64,000 nucleotides of DNA from Candidatus Methanoperedens sp. (GCA_028715885.1 JAQUQX010000001.1:1-64000), one strand, 5' to 3'; positions 53,887-62,854 are shown, counted from the stretch's first letter. The notes: generated by a model from the letters alone, not told the origin. A program made the numbers and translations.

Positions 53887-54294
53887 ATGAGTTACACCAG
53901 AATACAGATTTCAGCGGATTCGGGGGCGGATGAAATTGCCCCATTTGCAATGGCAGTGCATGAACTCCTGGGACTGCCTGTGACCATGAGGACACTGAAT
54001 AAAAAAGGCATCAGGATTGAAAAAGGAAAAATCCTCGACAATAATTACACAGGTCCCATCCTGGAGTCTGTATTAAAGGAGAATAAGACCATGCGCGCCA
54101 TACCCACAAGCGGCAAATATTCCGGCATTCCTGTAATTGTTGCGCCCGTGAGGAATAAAGAAGGATACGGTATAGCTGCTCTCGGCGTGGTGGATGTGGT
54201 GGGCACGGTGGATTTGGGTCTTATATTTGGTGATTATCCTGAAGTGGTAAAACAGGTGCAGGAGTGCGTAAGGGCGCGCGTGACAGTTCCTTGA
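53887..54294 (+). CDS. DUF2111 protein (methanoarchaeal)
   Basis: The 135-residue soluble protein belongs to DUF2111, a family known mainly from methanogens and relatives. No catalytic motif is apparent, and the function is unknown. GAGGGAG lies before ATG 53887, which is preferred over the upstream start at 53851. It follows the Usp gene and overlaps the acetyltransferase gene at its end. Confidence 0.85.
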   Translation: MSYTRIQISADSGADEIAPFAMAVHELLGLPVTMRTLNKKGIRIEKGKILDNNYTGPILESVLKENKTMRAIPTSGKYSGIPVIVAPVRNKEGYGIAALGVVDVVGTVDLGLIFGDYPEVVKQVQECVRARVTVP

Positions 54295-54800
54295 AAAACT
54301 TTAAAGTTTTATCAAAACGAAAGGAAAAATTTAAGAATTTTTCATCAAAACAAGGGGAACCGCAAATACGCCACGCGAAGATTGAGGATTTCTCTTCTTT
54401 TGTCAGCCTGGAGAAGATATGCTTTAAGGAAGAAACGTTCAGTAAAAAGCAATTGAAATATCTTTTTTTCAGGGCAAAATCCATCGTGCTTGTGGCTGCG
54501 CTTGAGGGGGAAGTCGTCGGCTCGATGATTATTCTATTGAGAGAACGCGTCTCTTATGCGAGGATTTATTCGCTGAACGTGCATCCACAGCGGCGGCGCG
54601 CGGGCATAGGGAGGCTGCTGATGGACACAGCCCTGGAATTATTGAAAGAAAAGGGATTCGGGAAAGTCTCCCTCGAAGTTGGCGTGAATAACAGGGCTGC
54701 GCAGAACCTGTACAGGCAGAAGGGATTTGCAGCTGATAAGACCCTCCGCGGCTATTACAAGGACGGCGGTGACGCGCTGCATCTTGTGCGGAAATTATGA
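54291..54800 (+). CDS. RimI-type GNAT acetyltransferase
   Basis: This GNAT enzyme carries the acetyl-CoA motif RRRAGIGRLLMDTALELLKEKG and the RimI end VNNRAAQNLYRQKGF. It has an N-terminal stretch of about 25 basic residues not typical of RimI. The start is TTG 54291 overlapping the DUF2111 stop, or GTG 54264. It probably modifies protein N-termini or peptides. It converges with the RimK-type ligase gene with six bases of overlap. Confidence 0.85.
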   Translation: MKNFKVLSKRKEKFKNFSSKQGEPQIRHAKIEDFSSFVSLEKICFKEETFSKKQLKYLFFRAKSIVLVAALEGEVVGSMIILLRERVSYARIYSLNVHPQRRRAGIGRLLMDTALELLKEKGFGKVSLEVGVNNRAAQNLYRQKGFAADKTLRGYYKDGGDALHLVRKL

Positions 54801-55661
54801 TACCAGTGCGGTGATGATTTTTTCATAAATGTCCGTATCCATGGCATCCTCATGTCCATCGTAGATGCTGGGGTTGTCGTTAATCTCGATAACCTTATAC
54901 CCGTCATTTGTTTCTTTCACGTCCAGACCGTAAAGCCCTTCTCCCACGCATTTTGAAAGATTTATGCAAATCTCTTTTAATTCGGGAGAAATCGAATCCC
55001 TGGGCATTGCAATAGTATCCCCCCATACGTTTCTCCCGTTGATTTTTGATTTTACCTTCCATCCTCCAGTGGGAATACAATATTTGCACAGGTAAAGCAC
55101 TTCATTCCTGAGCATCCCTACACGCCAGTCAAATTCCGAGGGGACGTACTCCTGAAGCACGAGAATGCCGGATTTCCGTAATAAGTGTTTTGAAATCGCG
55201 ATAAATTCTGTTTCGTTGTTTGCCTTCTCGACATGGGATGAGAAGCGCGTATAAGGCGTTTTAATTATTACGGGCAAGCCAAGGGTTTTGAATATGGCAT
55301 CCATGGAATCCGTTGAATAATCGCCTGTAAAAAGGAGGGACTTTGGCGCAGGTATGTTATTTTTCAGGAACAGGTCATGGAGAATGGCTTTGTTTGAGCA
55401 CGTTCTGATAGAATGCGGTTCGTCTATTACCTTCAGCCCGTATTGTTCTGCAAGCCTTGAGATTATGTAGGCTGAACTGCTCGGGTCTGTTGTAGCCCTG
55501 ATAAAAAGAGCCTCGTAGTTTTTGATTGCCGGAATATCATCCTTATAGATGAATTCAAACGTATGCCCCATCGATTCCGCTGTGGATTTGAATTTCGAAA
55601 GGGCTCTACGTTCGGAGCTGTCCCTGAAATTATATGCCTCGACAAAACAGGCTATTTTCAT
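54795..55661 (-). CDS. RimK-type ATP-grasp ligase
   Basis: This 288-residue ATP-grasp protein has the N-terminal RimK lobe and a C-terminal nucleotide-binding part (VIIKTPYTRFSSHVEK, LQEYVPSEFDWRVGML, GLDVKETNDGYKVIEINDNPSIYDG). RimK ligases add amino acids, usually glutamate, to proteins or small molecules. The gene upstream encodes the RLAN domain that is normally fused to this type of ATP-grasp. The substrate is unknown. Confidence 0.85.
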   Translation of the reverse strand: MKIACFVEAYNFRDSSERRALSKFKSTAESMGHTFEFIYKDDIPAIKNYEALFIRATTDPSSSAYIISRLAEQYGLKVIDEPHSIRTCSNKAILHDLFLKNNIPAPKSLLFTGDYSTDSMDAIFKTLGLPVIIKTPYTRFSSHVEKANNETEFIAISKHLLRKSGILVLQEYVPSEFDWRVGMLRNEVLYLCKYCIPTGGWKVKSKINGRNVWGDTIAMPRDSISPELKEICINLSKCVGEGLYGLDVKETNDGYKVIEINDNPSIYDGHEDAMDTDIYEKIITALVS

Positions 55662-55667
55662 AAAAAA

Positions 55668-56315
55668 TTACATTCTCTGTTTTATCTCATGCACTTTATC
55701 ATGAACAACGTCCCAGTGCACTTCGTTTTTCGCAGCAGGCTCGCAGTGATTCAGGATAATACCGCCATCGTCTATCTGGACGACCAGTTTACATATCGGG
55801 ATGTTGAATATTTCATAGAATTTTTTTGTGAACCCAGCCGTCTCTTCGCTTGTTGATTCCCCGAACATCTGTATTATCTCATGCACCTCGCCCGTGAGAG
55901 GATGCAGGGAAACGGGAAACCGTGCATCGTAGCTCATTTTTTTAATCAGTCCGGGAAGTTTTGAACCTGACCTCACCACTTTCATTGAGTTGTTGGTGAA
56001 AGGATTTACTGCGAATAACATCACAGGTGCGTTTAGCCCGCCTTCAGGTGATGTTATCAGCCTGTAATCGCAGGTTCGCAGCCCGTTCCGTTTTGCTTTT
56101 TCGATTAACAGCGGGTTCCTGTATGCATCCATTATTTCCGTACAGCTTGGCGTGACTCTCGCTCCAAAGGTTTCAGCGTGGGCAGATACGTAATATCCCA
56201 TCCGCAGGTAGCGGTAGTCATGGTTGATATTAAGTACGCTGTCCTTCACTGGCTGCCTTAAAAAAAGTAACGGACTAGAGTCGCTATCATCTTCGTCTTC
56301 ACTGACTATAATCAT
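55668..56315 (-). CDS. RLAN-domain protein (RimK-like ATP-grasp N-terminal domain)
   Basis: About 215 residues starting MIIVSEDEDDSDSSPLL match the RLAN domain that precedes ATP-grasp ligases. Here it is a separate gene six bases upstream of the ATP-grasp gene. ATG 56315 is preferred; the frame opens at 56381 with a poorly conserved extension. The acidic first segment is notable. Together with the GNAT it may form a peptide-modification set. Confidence 0.75.
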   Translation of the reverse strand: MIIVSEDEDDSDSSPLLFLRQPVKDSVLNINHDYRYLRMGYYVSAHAETFGARVTPSCTEIMDAYRNPLLIEKAKRNGLRTCDYRLITSPEGGLNAPVMLFAVNPFTNNSMKVVRSGSKLPGLIKKMSYDARFPVSLHPLTGEVHEIIQMFGESTSEETAGFTKKFYEIFNIPICKLVVQIDDGGIILNHCEPAAKNEVHWDVVHDKVHEIKQRM

Positions 56316-56569
56316 TTTAGATATCAGTCCACTGTCTAACATTATAAGCTGAGTATAAATAAGTAACGAGTGGGACAGCATCTCCGAAGAAAAACGCCCC
56401 CATAGAAAATATCCCCAAACCCTGTCTCAATAAGCCAACGATTTTTATCAGGATGGCAGAGGAAAAAGGGTATTGGCTGCAGCGCCAGAAACTTCACGCC
56501 CGTAGTTAATTATATATATGGTTGAAACGTGAAAAAAACCATTGAAAAGTAAAAATAGGAAAGGTAAAA

Positions 56570-56692
56570 ATGAAAACCAATAAAGTATCTTTCGTAATCG
56601 TTCTTGGAATATGGATGGTGTTGTCGGGGATTTAACCGTTACTGGCAATAGGAGCATTAGGAATGGCGATATTGCTCGGAAAAAGGAGATAA
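56570..56692 (+). pseudogene. Remnant of a surface protein (signal peptide plus C-terminal anchor)
   Basis: ATG 56570 with AAGG upstream opens MKTNKVSFVIVLGIWMVLSG, a signal peptide-like string, then an in-frame TAA (56633). The same frame continues with PLLAIGALGMAILLGKRR, a hydrophobic C-terminal helix plus basic tail as in PEF-CTERM-type sorting signals, and stops at 56692. An internal deletion would explain head-to-tail joining. The other bases of the 56316-56740 spacer show no other gene. Confidence 0.4.
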
Positions 56693-56740
56693 TTAGGCAC
56701 GGTTTTAATAAGTTCTGAATCTTTTTAGAGAGGCATGAGG

Positions 56741-57925
56741 ATGAAAGACAAACGAATATCTCACAGGATATGTCCAGACTGCGGTGCTCCGCTGACAACA
56801 GGATTCCGGTTCTGTGGACAGTGCGGCGCAAGCATCGAACCTGATACTGTCATGCAATCACTTGATTCGCGGCATCTTGAAAGATCACCTCACATGCAAT
56901 CTGCTAAAGAAATAACTTGGGAGCAGGATATGCCCCTGCTCAACAACCGCTTCTTTCTCTGGGATTCACTGCGTGTAATGGTTATCACCCTGGTTGTGAT
57001 GCAGTTGCTCTTACTGGTCATGAGCATCATCATTGGGGGAGACATTTTTTTCATGCCGCCTGAAATGATACTCATCTTAGTCGGTATCTTATCAGGTCTT
57101 TTTCTAATAGCTATATTGCTTGTGCTGCAGAACCGCTTCAACCTGCGATTCACAGTCGATGCCAACGGATTTTCTTACGACTCGGGAAGCCGTGAGAAAA
57201 AAATCAACCGCATAGTATTCTGGCTGAGTCTTCTTTCTGGAAAACCAGGGCCTATCGGCTCATCCCTCCTGTCTCTCTCGCAGGAGGACAAAACTTTCAA
57301 CTGGCGCGACATATATAAGGTGACAGTGCATCCCGGTCCTCGTGTAATCACGCTTGACAACTCATGGCGTATGGTGTTTCGGCTCTACTGCAATCCCGAG
57401 AACTTCGAGAAGGTTGCAGAGCAGGTTCAAGCTTATGCGGCTGAAGGCGAAGCGTGGCGCAAGAGTCACGGTATCCATCCACCGCGATATGGTTTTTATG
57501 TGAAGTGGGCGGGTATGACAGCAATTGCTTTCATCGCCAGTCTTACGTGGTTATCTGGCTACGATGTCATGAGAATGCATTTCTGGCAATTTTACTGGAA
57601 GGCAGACGACATTGCTCCCCTTGCCCTGATTGTCAGTTTTGTGGTACTTCTGGCAGGTATGTTTGAGGGAAAAAAGGGGCGCGCTGTGGCTCTTTTTGCA
57701 ACAATGGAAAGTTTGCTGTTCCTTTACCGCCTATACACTCTTGTGCTGGGGCAGTACACAGATATTGAAAAAACATATTCATTCTATGGATATGAGGTTG
57801 ACCCTGCTTTGTTTGCGATCTCATTTATAGGCGGACTCGCGCTGGCAGCAATGAGTTTGGTACGCTTGCTTGGAAAAGTTGGGGCGGAAAACGCCCGGAA
57901 CCAGGAAAGCCATGATGACACATAA
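56741..57925 (+). CDS. Zinc-ribbon multi-pass membrane protein
   Basis: The 394-residue protein has an N-terminal zinc ribbon (CPDCGAPL, CGQCGASI), then two membrane segments (about 80-130), a soluble loop resembling a PH-like fold (about 140-240) and four C-terminal membrane segments (about 250-380). No family is recognised. ATG 56741 (seven bases after GAGG) is more likely than 56735. Its orientation and the gap upstream suggest its own promoter near TTTTAATA 56703. Confidence 0.75.
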   Translation: MKDKRISHRICPDCGAPLTTGFRFCGQCGASIEPDTVMQSLDSRHLERSPHMQSAKEITWEQDMPLLNNRFFLWDSLRVMVITLVVMQLLLLVMSIIIGGDIFFMPPEMILILVGILSGLFLIAILLVLQNRFNLRFTVDANGFSYDSGSREKKINRIVFWLSLLSGKPGPIGSSLLSLSQEDKTFNWRDIYKVTVHPGPRVITLDNSWRMVFRLYCNPENFEKVAEQVQAYAAEGEAWRKSHGIHPPRYGFYVKWAGMTAIAFIASLTWLSGYDVMRMHFWQFYWKADDIAPLALIVSFVVLLAGMFEGKKGRAVALFATMESLLFLYRLYTLVLGQYTDIEKTYSFYGYEVDPALFAISFIGGLALAAMSLVRLLGKVGAENARNQESHDDT

Positions 57926-57949
57926 CCCGAATAGCCTTAAATTAACTCA

Positions 57950-58054
57950 TCACTTCTTCCTTTTCCCATATCCTTTGAACTCTCTTTCAGCCGCAAGAAT
58001 ACCGTTGATTTTTCTTGCCTTATCCTCTTTGATATAAACCACTTTCGCTTTCAT
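57950..58054 (-). CDS. Small basic protein (34 aa)
   Basis: ATG 58054 opens a short basic protein (MKAKVVYIKEDKARKI ... GYGKRKK), with GGAGGAGGT starting eleven bases upstream, one of the best ribosome sites in the window. It is too short for most callers. The lysine-rich composition suggests nucleic-acid or membrane contact. It converges with the zinc-ribbon membrane gene 24 bases away. The spacer 58055-58244 shows no gene. Confidence 0.65.
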   Translation of the reverse strand: MKAKVVYIKEDKARKINGILAAEREFKGYGKRKK

Positions 58055-58244
58055 CTAACCTCCTCCAATTCAAGAGCGGAGAGACTATCTCATCGAGATT
58101 CAAACCGCCCTTTATTGTCCCGTTTTCCCCATTTTATTATCTGTCTGATTTGTGTGGGTATATAACCCCAATGTTAATATCATATATACGGGCTTTTAGG
58201 TCTTTTGGTAACAAAACTGATAAAATAATATTTAATCATTAAAA

Positions 58245-58691
58245 TTAAAACTTAAAAACTAGTTTCATCAATGCTTGCCTGCAAACATCGTACTTTTCGC
58301 ATTGCTCACACTCATTCCAGATTGTTTTTTTCTCCCTGTCAGGTAGCCTCTGGAATCCTTTTTTCTCGAAAAATACAGGCGAAGTGGTTCTGAGGTAAAC
58401 CGTATCCGAAAGCTCAACAGCACGGCTTAAAATAGCATCCGCCAATCTTGAACCTATACCCTTATTGCGATACGATGGAAGTACTGCTATGGAGCGAAGT
58501 TCTACAACATCCCCGACATCCAGGCAGGCGCATCCGACCGTCTTATCCTCCAATATGGCTAATATGAATTCGGGAAGGTTTTTCTCTACTTTTTCCGTGT
58601 CCAGATAATAAAAAGAAAGAATCTTTTTAATATCATTTATATCAGCGTGTGTAGCCTTCCTGATTTTAACGTCATGGGTACTACTTGCCAT
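58245..58691 (-). CDS. GNAT acetyltransferase (N-acetylglutamate synthase-like)
   Basis: The GNAT domain (VKIRKATHADI at the start, acetyl-CoA motif SYRNKGIGSRLADAILSRA) resembles the ArgA-type N-acetylglutamate synthases of archaea. It ends in a small Cys set (CEQCEKYDVC) that could bind metal. The start ATG 58691 overlaps the DUF4350 stop. It is the last gene of the NfeD-SppA operon. Its true substrate is open, because the context is membrane quality control. Confidence 0.8.
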   Translation of the reverse strand: MASSTHDVKIRKATHADINDIKKILSFYYLDTEKVEKNLPEFILAILEDKTVGCACLDVGDVVELRSIAVLPSYRNKGIGSRLADAILSRAVELSDTVYLRTTSPVFFEKKGFQRLPDREKKTIWNECEQCEKYDVCRQALMKLVFKF

Positions 58692-59610
58692 GAGCGGTTT
58701 CATTGGAGACCGTTTTGTTTGCCGATATGTTTGTGGTTGCATTCGCTACACGGCTTACATTGCTGATATTAACCGGGATAATCTCAGCAGGTATTGCCTG
58801 TGCCGCGGGAGGAGCAAGGAAATCCGCGATATTATATACCAGCCTGTTATTATCCATCACATTGTAAGGTTCTGACAAAAAGGTAACATCGCCGATAGCA
58901 AGAACCCGCGAGTCTTCCGCCATTACGGCGACGGAATACCTCCCCTTTTCTCCACTGCTCGATGAGTACGTATCATTATCCGTGAATATTATCCCGTTCC
59001 CGAAAACAGAACCTGAGGTATAAAAAACAATCCTGCGAAGCCCTTTAGTGATAGTGTTCTCCGGGAAGTCCGTGAGATATATGTACCTGAAATTCCCTTC
59101 GTTCTCTTTCAGATTGTACAGGTAGTCATTCCAGAACAATATGCCAAATTCGGCTGCAAGCGAGTTAATATCGCTTTCTTTTATTGGATCCGAAAGCATA
59201 AGCAGTCTGCCTCCCCCCACGACAAAACTTTTCACCGACATCGCATCCGCTGTTGAGAAAGAAGATGCAGGCGAGATTACCACGAAGGAGGTCGAACTAG
59301 ACAGGTTCTTTGTCAGGTTTGAGCTGTCCTTAAAATATTCAATCCGGTATCCTCTCGCTATTATTCTGGAAAAAAGAAGATTCAACTCCCCTGTATTAAA
59401 ATTATTCTTATGGGACATATCTATTAATACCGTGCCGCTGCCGGCTGTAAAATTGTCATTGGTTCCAAACGGTACGGACATATTAACGTTGACGCTTAAA
59501 AAATCCGGAGTCATGACTGGCGGTGGAAAATAAATGCCCCTGTAAAAAAACAATAGCTGAGCAAAAAATACGATAGCGATTACCAGCACGGCGAAGCGTA
59601 TCTTTCTCAT
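58681..59610 (-). CDS. DUF4350 membrane-anchored protein
   Basis: The protein starts with a membrane segment (about 7-28) and has a large extracellular DUF4350 domain (GTVLIDMSHKNNFNTGELNLLF, VVGGGRLLMLSDP, VLAIGDVTFLSEPYNV). The C terminus is Asn/Thr-rich (about 275-305) and likely glycosylated. DUF4350 occurs near GldG- and transglutaminase-like systems. It overlaps sppA by four bases. Role unknown. Confidence 0.78.
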   Translation of the reverse strand: MRKIRFAVLVIAIVFFAQLLFFYRGIYFPPPVMTPDFLSVNVNMSVPFGTNDNFTAGSGTVLIDMSHKNNFNTGELNLLFSRIIARGYRIEYFKDSSNLTKNLSSSTSFVVISPASSFSTADAMSVKSFVVGGGRLLMLSDPIKESDINSLAAEFGILFWNDYLYNLKENEGNFRYIYLTDFPENTITKGLRRIVFYTSGSVFGNGIIFTDNDTYSSSSGEKGRYSVAVMAEDSRVLAIGDVTFLSEPYNVMDNNRLVYNIADFLAPPAAQAIPAEIIPVNISNVSRVANATTNISANKTVSNETAHGK

Positions 59611-60443
59611 TTCTCCTCCAGCTCCTCATATATGTAGTAATTAGCAGGAGTGGTTGTTTTGTTAACCTCTTTCAGGCTATGGAACCTTCCGCTAAAAGTG
59701 ATATTCATCGCCTTGTTTATGTCCAGAGTATCGTAATTGGCAATGCGCGCCATGTCTGCGGCTTTCCGGACTGCATCCTGACCTGTTCCCAGGGCGTCAG
59801 CCAGTCCGTATCTTATTCCCTCGGCGCCAAGGAATATCTCAGCCCGTGATAAGCGTTCCGAATCAACCTGCAGCCTGTCTCCACGCTGGGTCGTCACCGC
59901 CATGAGGAAGCCCTGTTTTATGGCATCCACCTGGGCGGCATAACTTCTCCTTCCTTTTCCGGAAATCTTGAAAGGACCTGTGGTTATCTGTTCGCCATCC
60001 GGTTTCCATGGCTCAGGCAGGGTTGAAATAACCCCGATATTACCGATATTGGAGGATGGTTTAACATAGATGAAGTTTGCTGCAGAAGCAATATAATACC
60101 CGCCCGACAGGGCGTTCCCGTTCACGGAGACCACCACCGGCTTTTTTGCCTTTAATTTCAGGACTTCAAGGTATATCTCCTCAACCTTTGAGACTTCGCC
60201 CCCGGGTGAATCCATGGTGATGGTTACGGCTTTTATAGAGGCATCGTCCCTGGCATATCGTATCATATCGACCATATCATCCTTTGTCTTTTCTGACATA
60301 ATGGGTGTGTCGAATGTGATTACCCCCACCTTTGGAATACCGATGAGGGCATAGAATAAAACAATCCCTATGACTGCTGAAACGATGAATAAAAAAATAC
60401 GGGAATCACTCAGTCGTTCTGCATATTCACGCATAGGGTGCAT
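59607..60443 (-). CDS. sppA: Signal peptide peptidase SppA (S49 family)
   Basis: This membrane-anchored Ser/Lys protease has an N-terminal TM helix (about 15-35), MDSPGGEVSK, the Ser in VNGNALSGGYYIAS and the probable Lys in TGPFKISGKG. The later part, GDRLQVDSERLSRAEIFLGAEG, fits the family. It is encoded 31 bases after slipin and NfeD, whose homologues in Pyrococcus interact with such proteases. It probably clears signal peptides or membrane proteins. Confidence 0.9.
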   Translation of the reverse strand: MHPMREYAERLSDSRIFLFIVSAVIGIVLFYALIGIPKVGVITFDTPIMSEKTKDDMVDMIRYARDDASIKAVTITMDSPGGEVSKVEEIYLEVLKLKAKKPVVVSVNGNALSGGYYIASAANFIYVKPSSNIGNIGVISTLPEPWKPDGEQITTGPFKISGKGRRSYAAQVDAIKQGFLMAVTTQRGDRLQVDSERLSRAEIFLGAEGIRYGLADALGTGQDAVRKAADMARIANYDTLDINKAMNITFSGRFHSLKEVNKTTTPANYYIYEELEEK

Positions 60444-60474
60444 GGCTGGTAATTAGTTTTCGGGATGGATATAC

Positions 60475-61581
60475 TTATTCCTGATTCGATTTTTTCTTTC
60501 CCGCCTGCAATTCCGAGCTCTTTATTTTTTCAGCCTGTTTCAGGCTTTCCTCGGTTTCGCGCGCCATCTCTTTCTCTATCGACTCAAGCTCGTTCATCAG
60601 ATCTTCCGGTCTTGGTATCTTTCCAAGAACTTCATCCGGCTTGCCTACGATCTTTTCAGTATCCGTCGCCGTTCCAACCTCTGGCACTTTATCTGATGCT
60701 CCAAGGTATTTGGCAGCCTGGTCTATCATCCTTGATATCTCCATAGGGAAGATTATCTTTGTAGACTGACCGTTCGCCACGGTTTTCATCATATCCATTG
60801 TAAGGACAGTAAGTGCCTTCTTATCAAGCGGCACAGCCCCAACTGCCAGGATGCGAAGTCCCTGCGCTTCACCCTGCGCCCTCAATATCTGTGAGAGTCT
60901 TTCGCCTTCTGCCTCAAGTATCTTGGACTGGCGCACACCTTCTGCGCTCAATATCCTTGCCTGTTTTGAACCTTCAGCCTCAAGGATTGCAGCTTTCTTC
61001 TGACCGTCCGCGAGCAGTATTGCAGCTCTTCTCTTTCTCTCGGCAGAGGTCTGTTCTTCCATTGCAGTTTTTACAGTGCCAACGGGGTCAACTTCCCTGA
61101 TTTCAACTGCCTCGACCTTTACGCCCCATGCATCGGTGGCATGGTCAAGTATGTCGCGAAGCTTGGTGTTGATGAAGTCCCGGTTATACAATATCTCGTC
61201 AAGTTCCATGTCGCCCACTACAGAACGAAGCGTGGTCTGCGCCAGTGAAACTGTGGCGACGTGGTAGTTCACGACCTCAAAATACGCTTTTTCAGGGTCT
61301 ATTACCCTGATGTAAACAATTGCGTCCACGTTGGTGGGAGAATTATCCTTGGTGATAACTTCCTGCCGCGGGACATCCAGCACCTGTGTTCGAAGGTCGA
61401 GCCTTATAACATCGCTGATAAGCGGATATACCCAGTTAAAGCCGGGATTTAACCGTTTCCTGTACTGTCCAAGAACTATCCATAACGCCTGTTCATAGGG
61501 CTGGATGATCGCAACCCCTGAAATAAACAGGATTAGTATTGCCACAGCGATGAATATCGCAATTATCATTTCAACTGCCAT
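60475..61581 (-). CDS. Stomatin/slipin-type SPFH membrane protein
   Basis: This SPFH (band 7) protein has an N-terminal membrane hairpin (about 5-27), the SPFH domain (VLDVPRQEVITKDN, VVGDMELDEILYNRDFINTKLRDIL) and a long coiled-coil region (about 180-260, repeated AEGxRQSxIL-type strings), then a charged tail. It is directly downstream of nfeD with a two-base gap and upstream of sppA. This is the classic nfeD-stomatin pair. Confidence 0.94.
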   Translation of the reverse strand: MAVEMIIAIFIAVAILILFISGVAIIQPYEQALWIVLGQYRKRLNPGFNWVYPLISDVIRLDLRTQVLDVPRQEVITKDNSPTNVDAIVYIRVIDPEKAYFEVVNYHVATVSLAQTTLRSVVGDMELDEILYNRDFINTKLRDILDHATDAWGVKVEAVEIREVDPVGTVKTAMEEQTSAERKRRAAILLADGQKKAAILEAEGSKQARILSAEGVRQSKILEAEGERLSQILRAQGEAQGLRILAVGAVPLDKKALTVLTMDMMKTVANGQSTKIIFPMEISRMIDQAAKYLGASDKVPEVGTATDTEKIVGKPDEVLGKIPRPEDLMNELESIEKEMARETEESLKQAEKIKSSELQAGKKKSNQE

Positions 61582-61582
61582 T

Positions 61583-62020
61583 TTAAACCTCCTTAACTTT
61601 TATATGAACTCCTTCCGAGCTGATGACGATGACTTTCCTTCCATCATCAATAACGCTTTCCCCGGTTGCGCTCCATATTTGATTATCTATCTTTACCTTT
61701 CCATCAATCGAATCAGGGCGCACGGTTTTAATCACTGTCCCTTCTTTACCCGCAAGAATATCCATACTTGTAGTTTGCGGTTTCTGCCCGGGTGCCATCT
61801 TACGATAAAACGTGATGGTAATAATGCTGGAAACTAAAGCAGTTACAACTATTATTGCTGGAGCCCATTCCTGCCAGAACTCGGGAATCAACAGCATGAC
61901 TGTGCCAAGGACTATGAGTGTAGTTCCAGGAACCGCCACGAAAAAACCCGGTTGCGCTGCTTCCATAATTAGAAGCCCCAAACCGATAATTACCATTACC
62001 CAGCCGATATCCAGTTCCAT
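61583..62020 (-). CDS. nfeD: NfeD-like membrane protein
   Basis: The 145-residue protein has three or four membrane segments (about 5-75) and a C-terminal OB-fold (MDILAGKEGTVIKTVRPD ... VISSEGVHIKV). It is the short NfeD form without the serine-protease domain, which is instead separate (sppA). It heads the operon nfeD-slipin-sppA-DUF4350-GNAT. Confidence 0.92.
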   Translation of the reverse strand: MELDIGWVMVIIGLGLLIMEAAQPGFFVAVPGTTLIVLGTVMLLIPEFWQEWAPAIIVVTALVSSIITITFYRKMAPGQKPQTTSMDILAGKEGTVIKTVRPDSIDGKVKIDNQIWSATGESVIDDGRKVIVISSEGVHIKVKEV

Positions 62021-62143
62021 ATTCCTTAAGATAGTTCTTTATAGTATATATTTGTTTACGGAATGTGGTTACAACACTTAAAATTGATGAATACGACTTG
62101 AGTTCAATCCGGTTCAATATTTTCCAATTATAAATACATAACA

Positions 62144-62151
62144 TTTAAATA
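62144..62151 (+). promoter_or_regulatory. TATA box for vapBC (leaderless spacing)
   Basis: TTTAAATA is centred 27 bases before the antitoxin ATG at 62175, and no ribosome site is seen, so the transcript is likely leaderless. nfeD diverges on the other side of the 154-base spacer. Confidence 0.6.
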
Positions 62152-62174
62152 TGCATAAAATCTAAATATAAAAT

Positions 62175-62414
62175 ATGGGAACAATTACCGTAAACGTCAA
62201 AAACGATATAGAGAAAGAGTTTAGAAAGGTTGTCAGCGTTATTCACGGAACTAAAAAGGGGTCTCTTGGGGAAGCAATCACCGAAGCGATGCAAAAATGG
62301 ATATATGAAAAAAAACAGGAAAAAATTGCGGAAGAAGCTTTAAAGATGCTTGAACACGGCTTCAAATTTGGCAAAAGATTGTATAAGGACAGAAGCGAGC
62401 TTTATGAACGATGA
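62175..62414 (+). CDS. VapB-type antitoxin
   Basis: This 79-residue small protein has an N-terminal strand plus ribbon-helix-helix-like part (TVNVKNDIEKEFRKVVSVIHGTKKGSLGEAITEAMQKW) and a charged C-terminal helix. It overlaps the PIN toxin gene by 11 bases. Function is inferred from the pairing. Confidence 0.83.
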   Translation: MGTITVNVKNDIEKEFRKVVSVIHGTKKGSLGEAITEAMQKWIYEKKQEKIAEEALKMLEHGFKFGKRLYKDRSELYER

Positions 62415-62844
62415 ACTTTCGTTGATAGACACAAATTTGCTGAGCTATGTCTTTGATGAGAGCGAACCTGAAAAGAAAATAATCTGTAAAGACCTGACTG
62501 CTGAGTGCTGGAAAGGAAAACAGAAATATGCCGTATCTGTTCAGAACCTGTCTGAGTTTTACGTTGTTGTTACAAAAAAAATACAGCACCCGATACCCGA
62601 AAAAGTAGCGAAACGGTTCATTGAACTGATACTGGATTTTCAGGGCTGGCACGTTCTTAGTATCAGCGCCAGTACAATCGCATCTGCAATAGATATTAGT
62701 AATAAATATAAGATTCATTACTGGGATGCTTTGCTTGCGGCAACGATGAGAGAAAATAAGGTATTCAGCATCTACACCGAAGATAGCGACTTTGGTAAGA
62801 TCCCATGGCTGAAGGCTATTAACCCCTTTGAACTAAAAAAATAA
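62404..62844 (+). CDS. PIN-domain toxin (VapC family)
   Basis: The 146-residue PIN domain has Asp in SLIDTNLLSYVFDE, Glu in VQNLSEFYVV and the acidic late pair in YWDALLAATM and TEDSDFG, so the catalytic set is complete. It would be an RNase toxin inhibited by the upstream VapB. ATG 62404 overlaps the antitoxin stop. The HD gene follows after 10 bases. Confidence 0.88.
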   Translation: MNDELSLIDTNLLSYVFDESEPEKKIICKDLTAECWKGKQKYAVSVQNLSEFYVVVTKKIQHPIPEKVAKRFIELILDFQGWHVLSISASTIASAIDISNKYKIHYWDALLAATMRENKVFSIYTEDSDFGKIPWLKAINPFELKK

Positions 62845-62854
62845 GATAAATATT

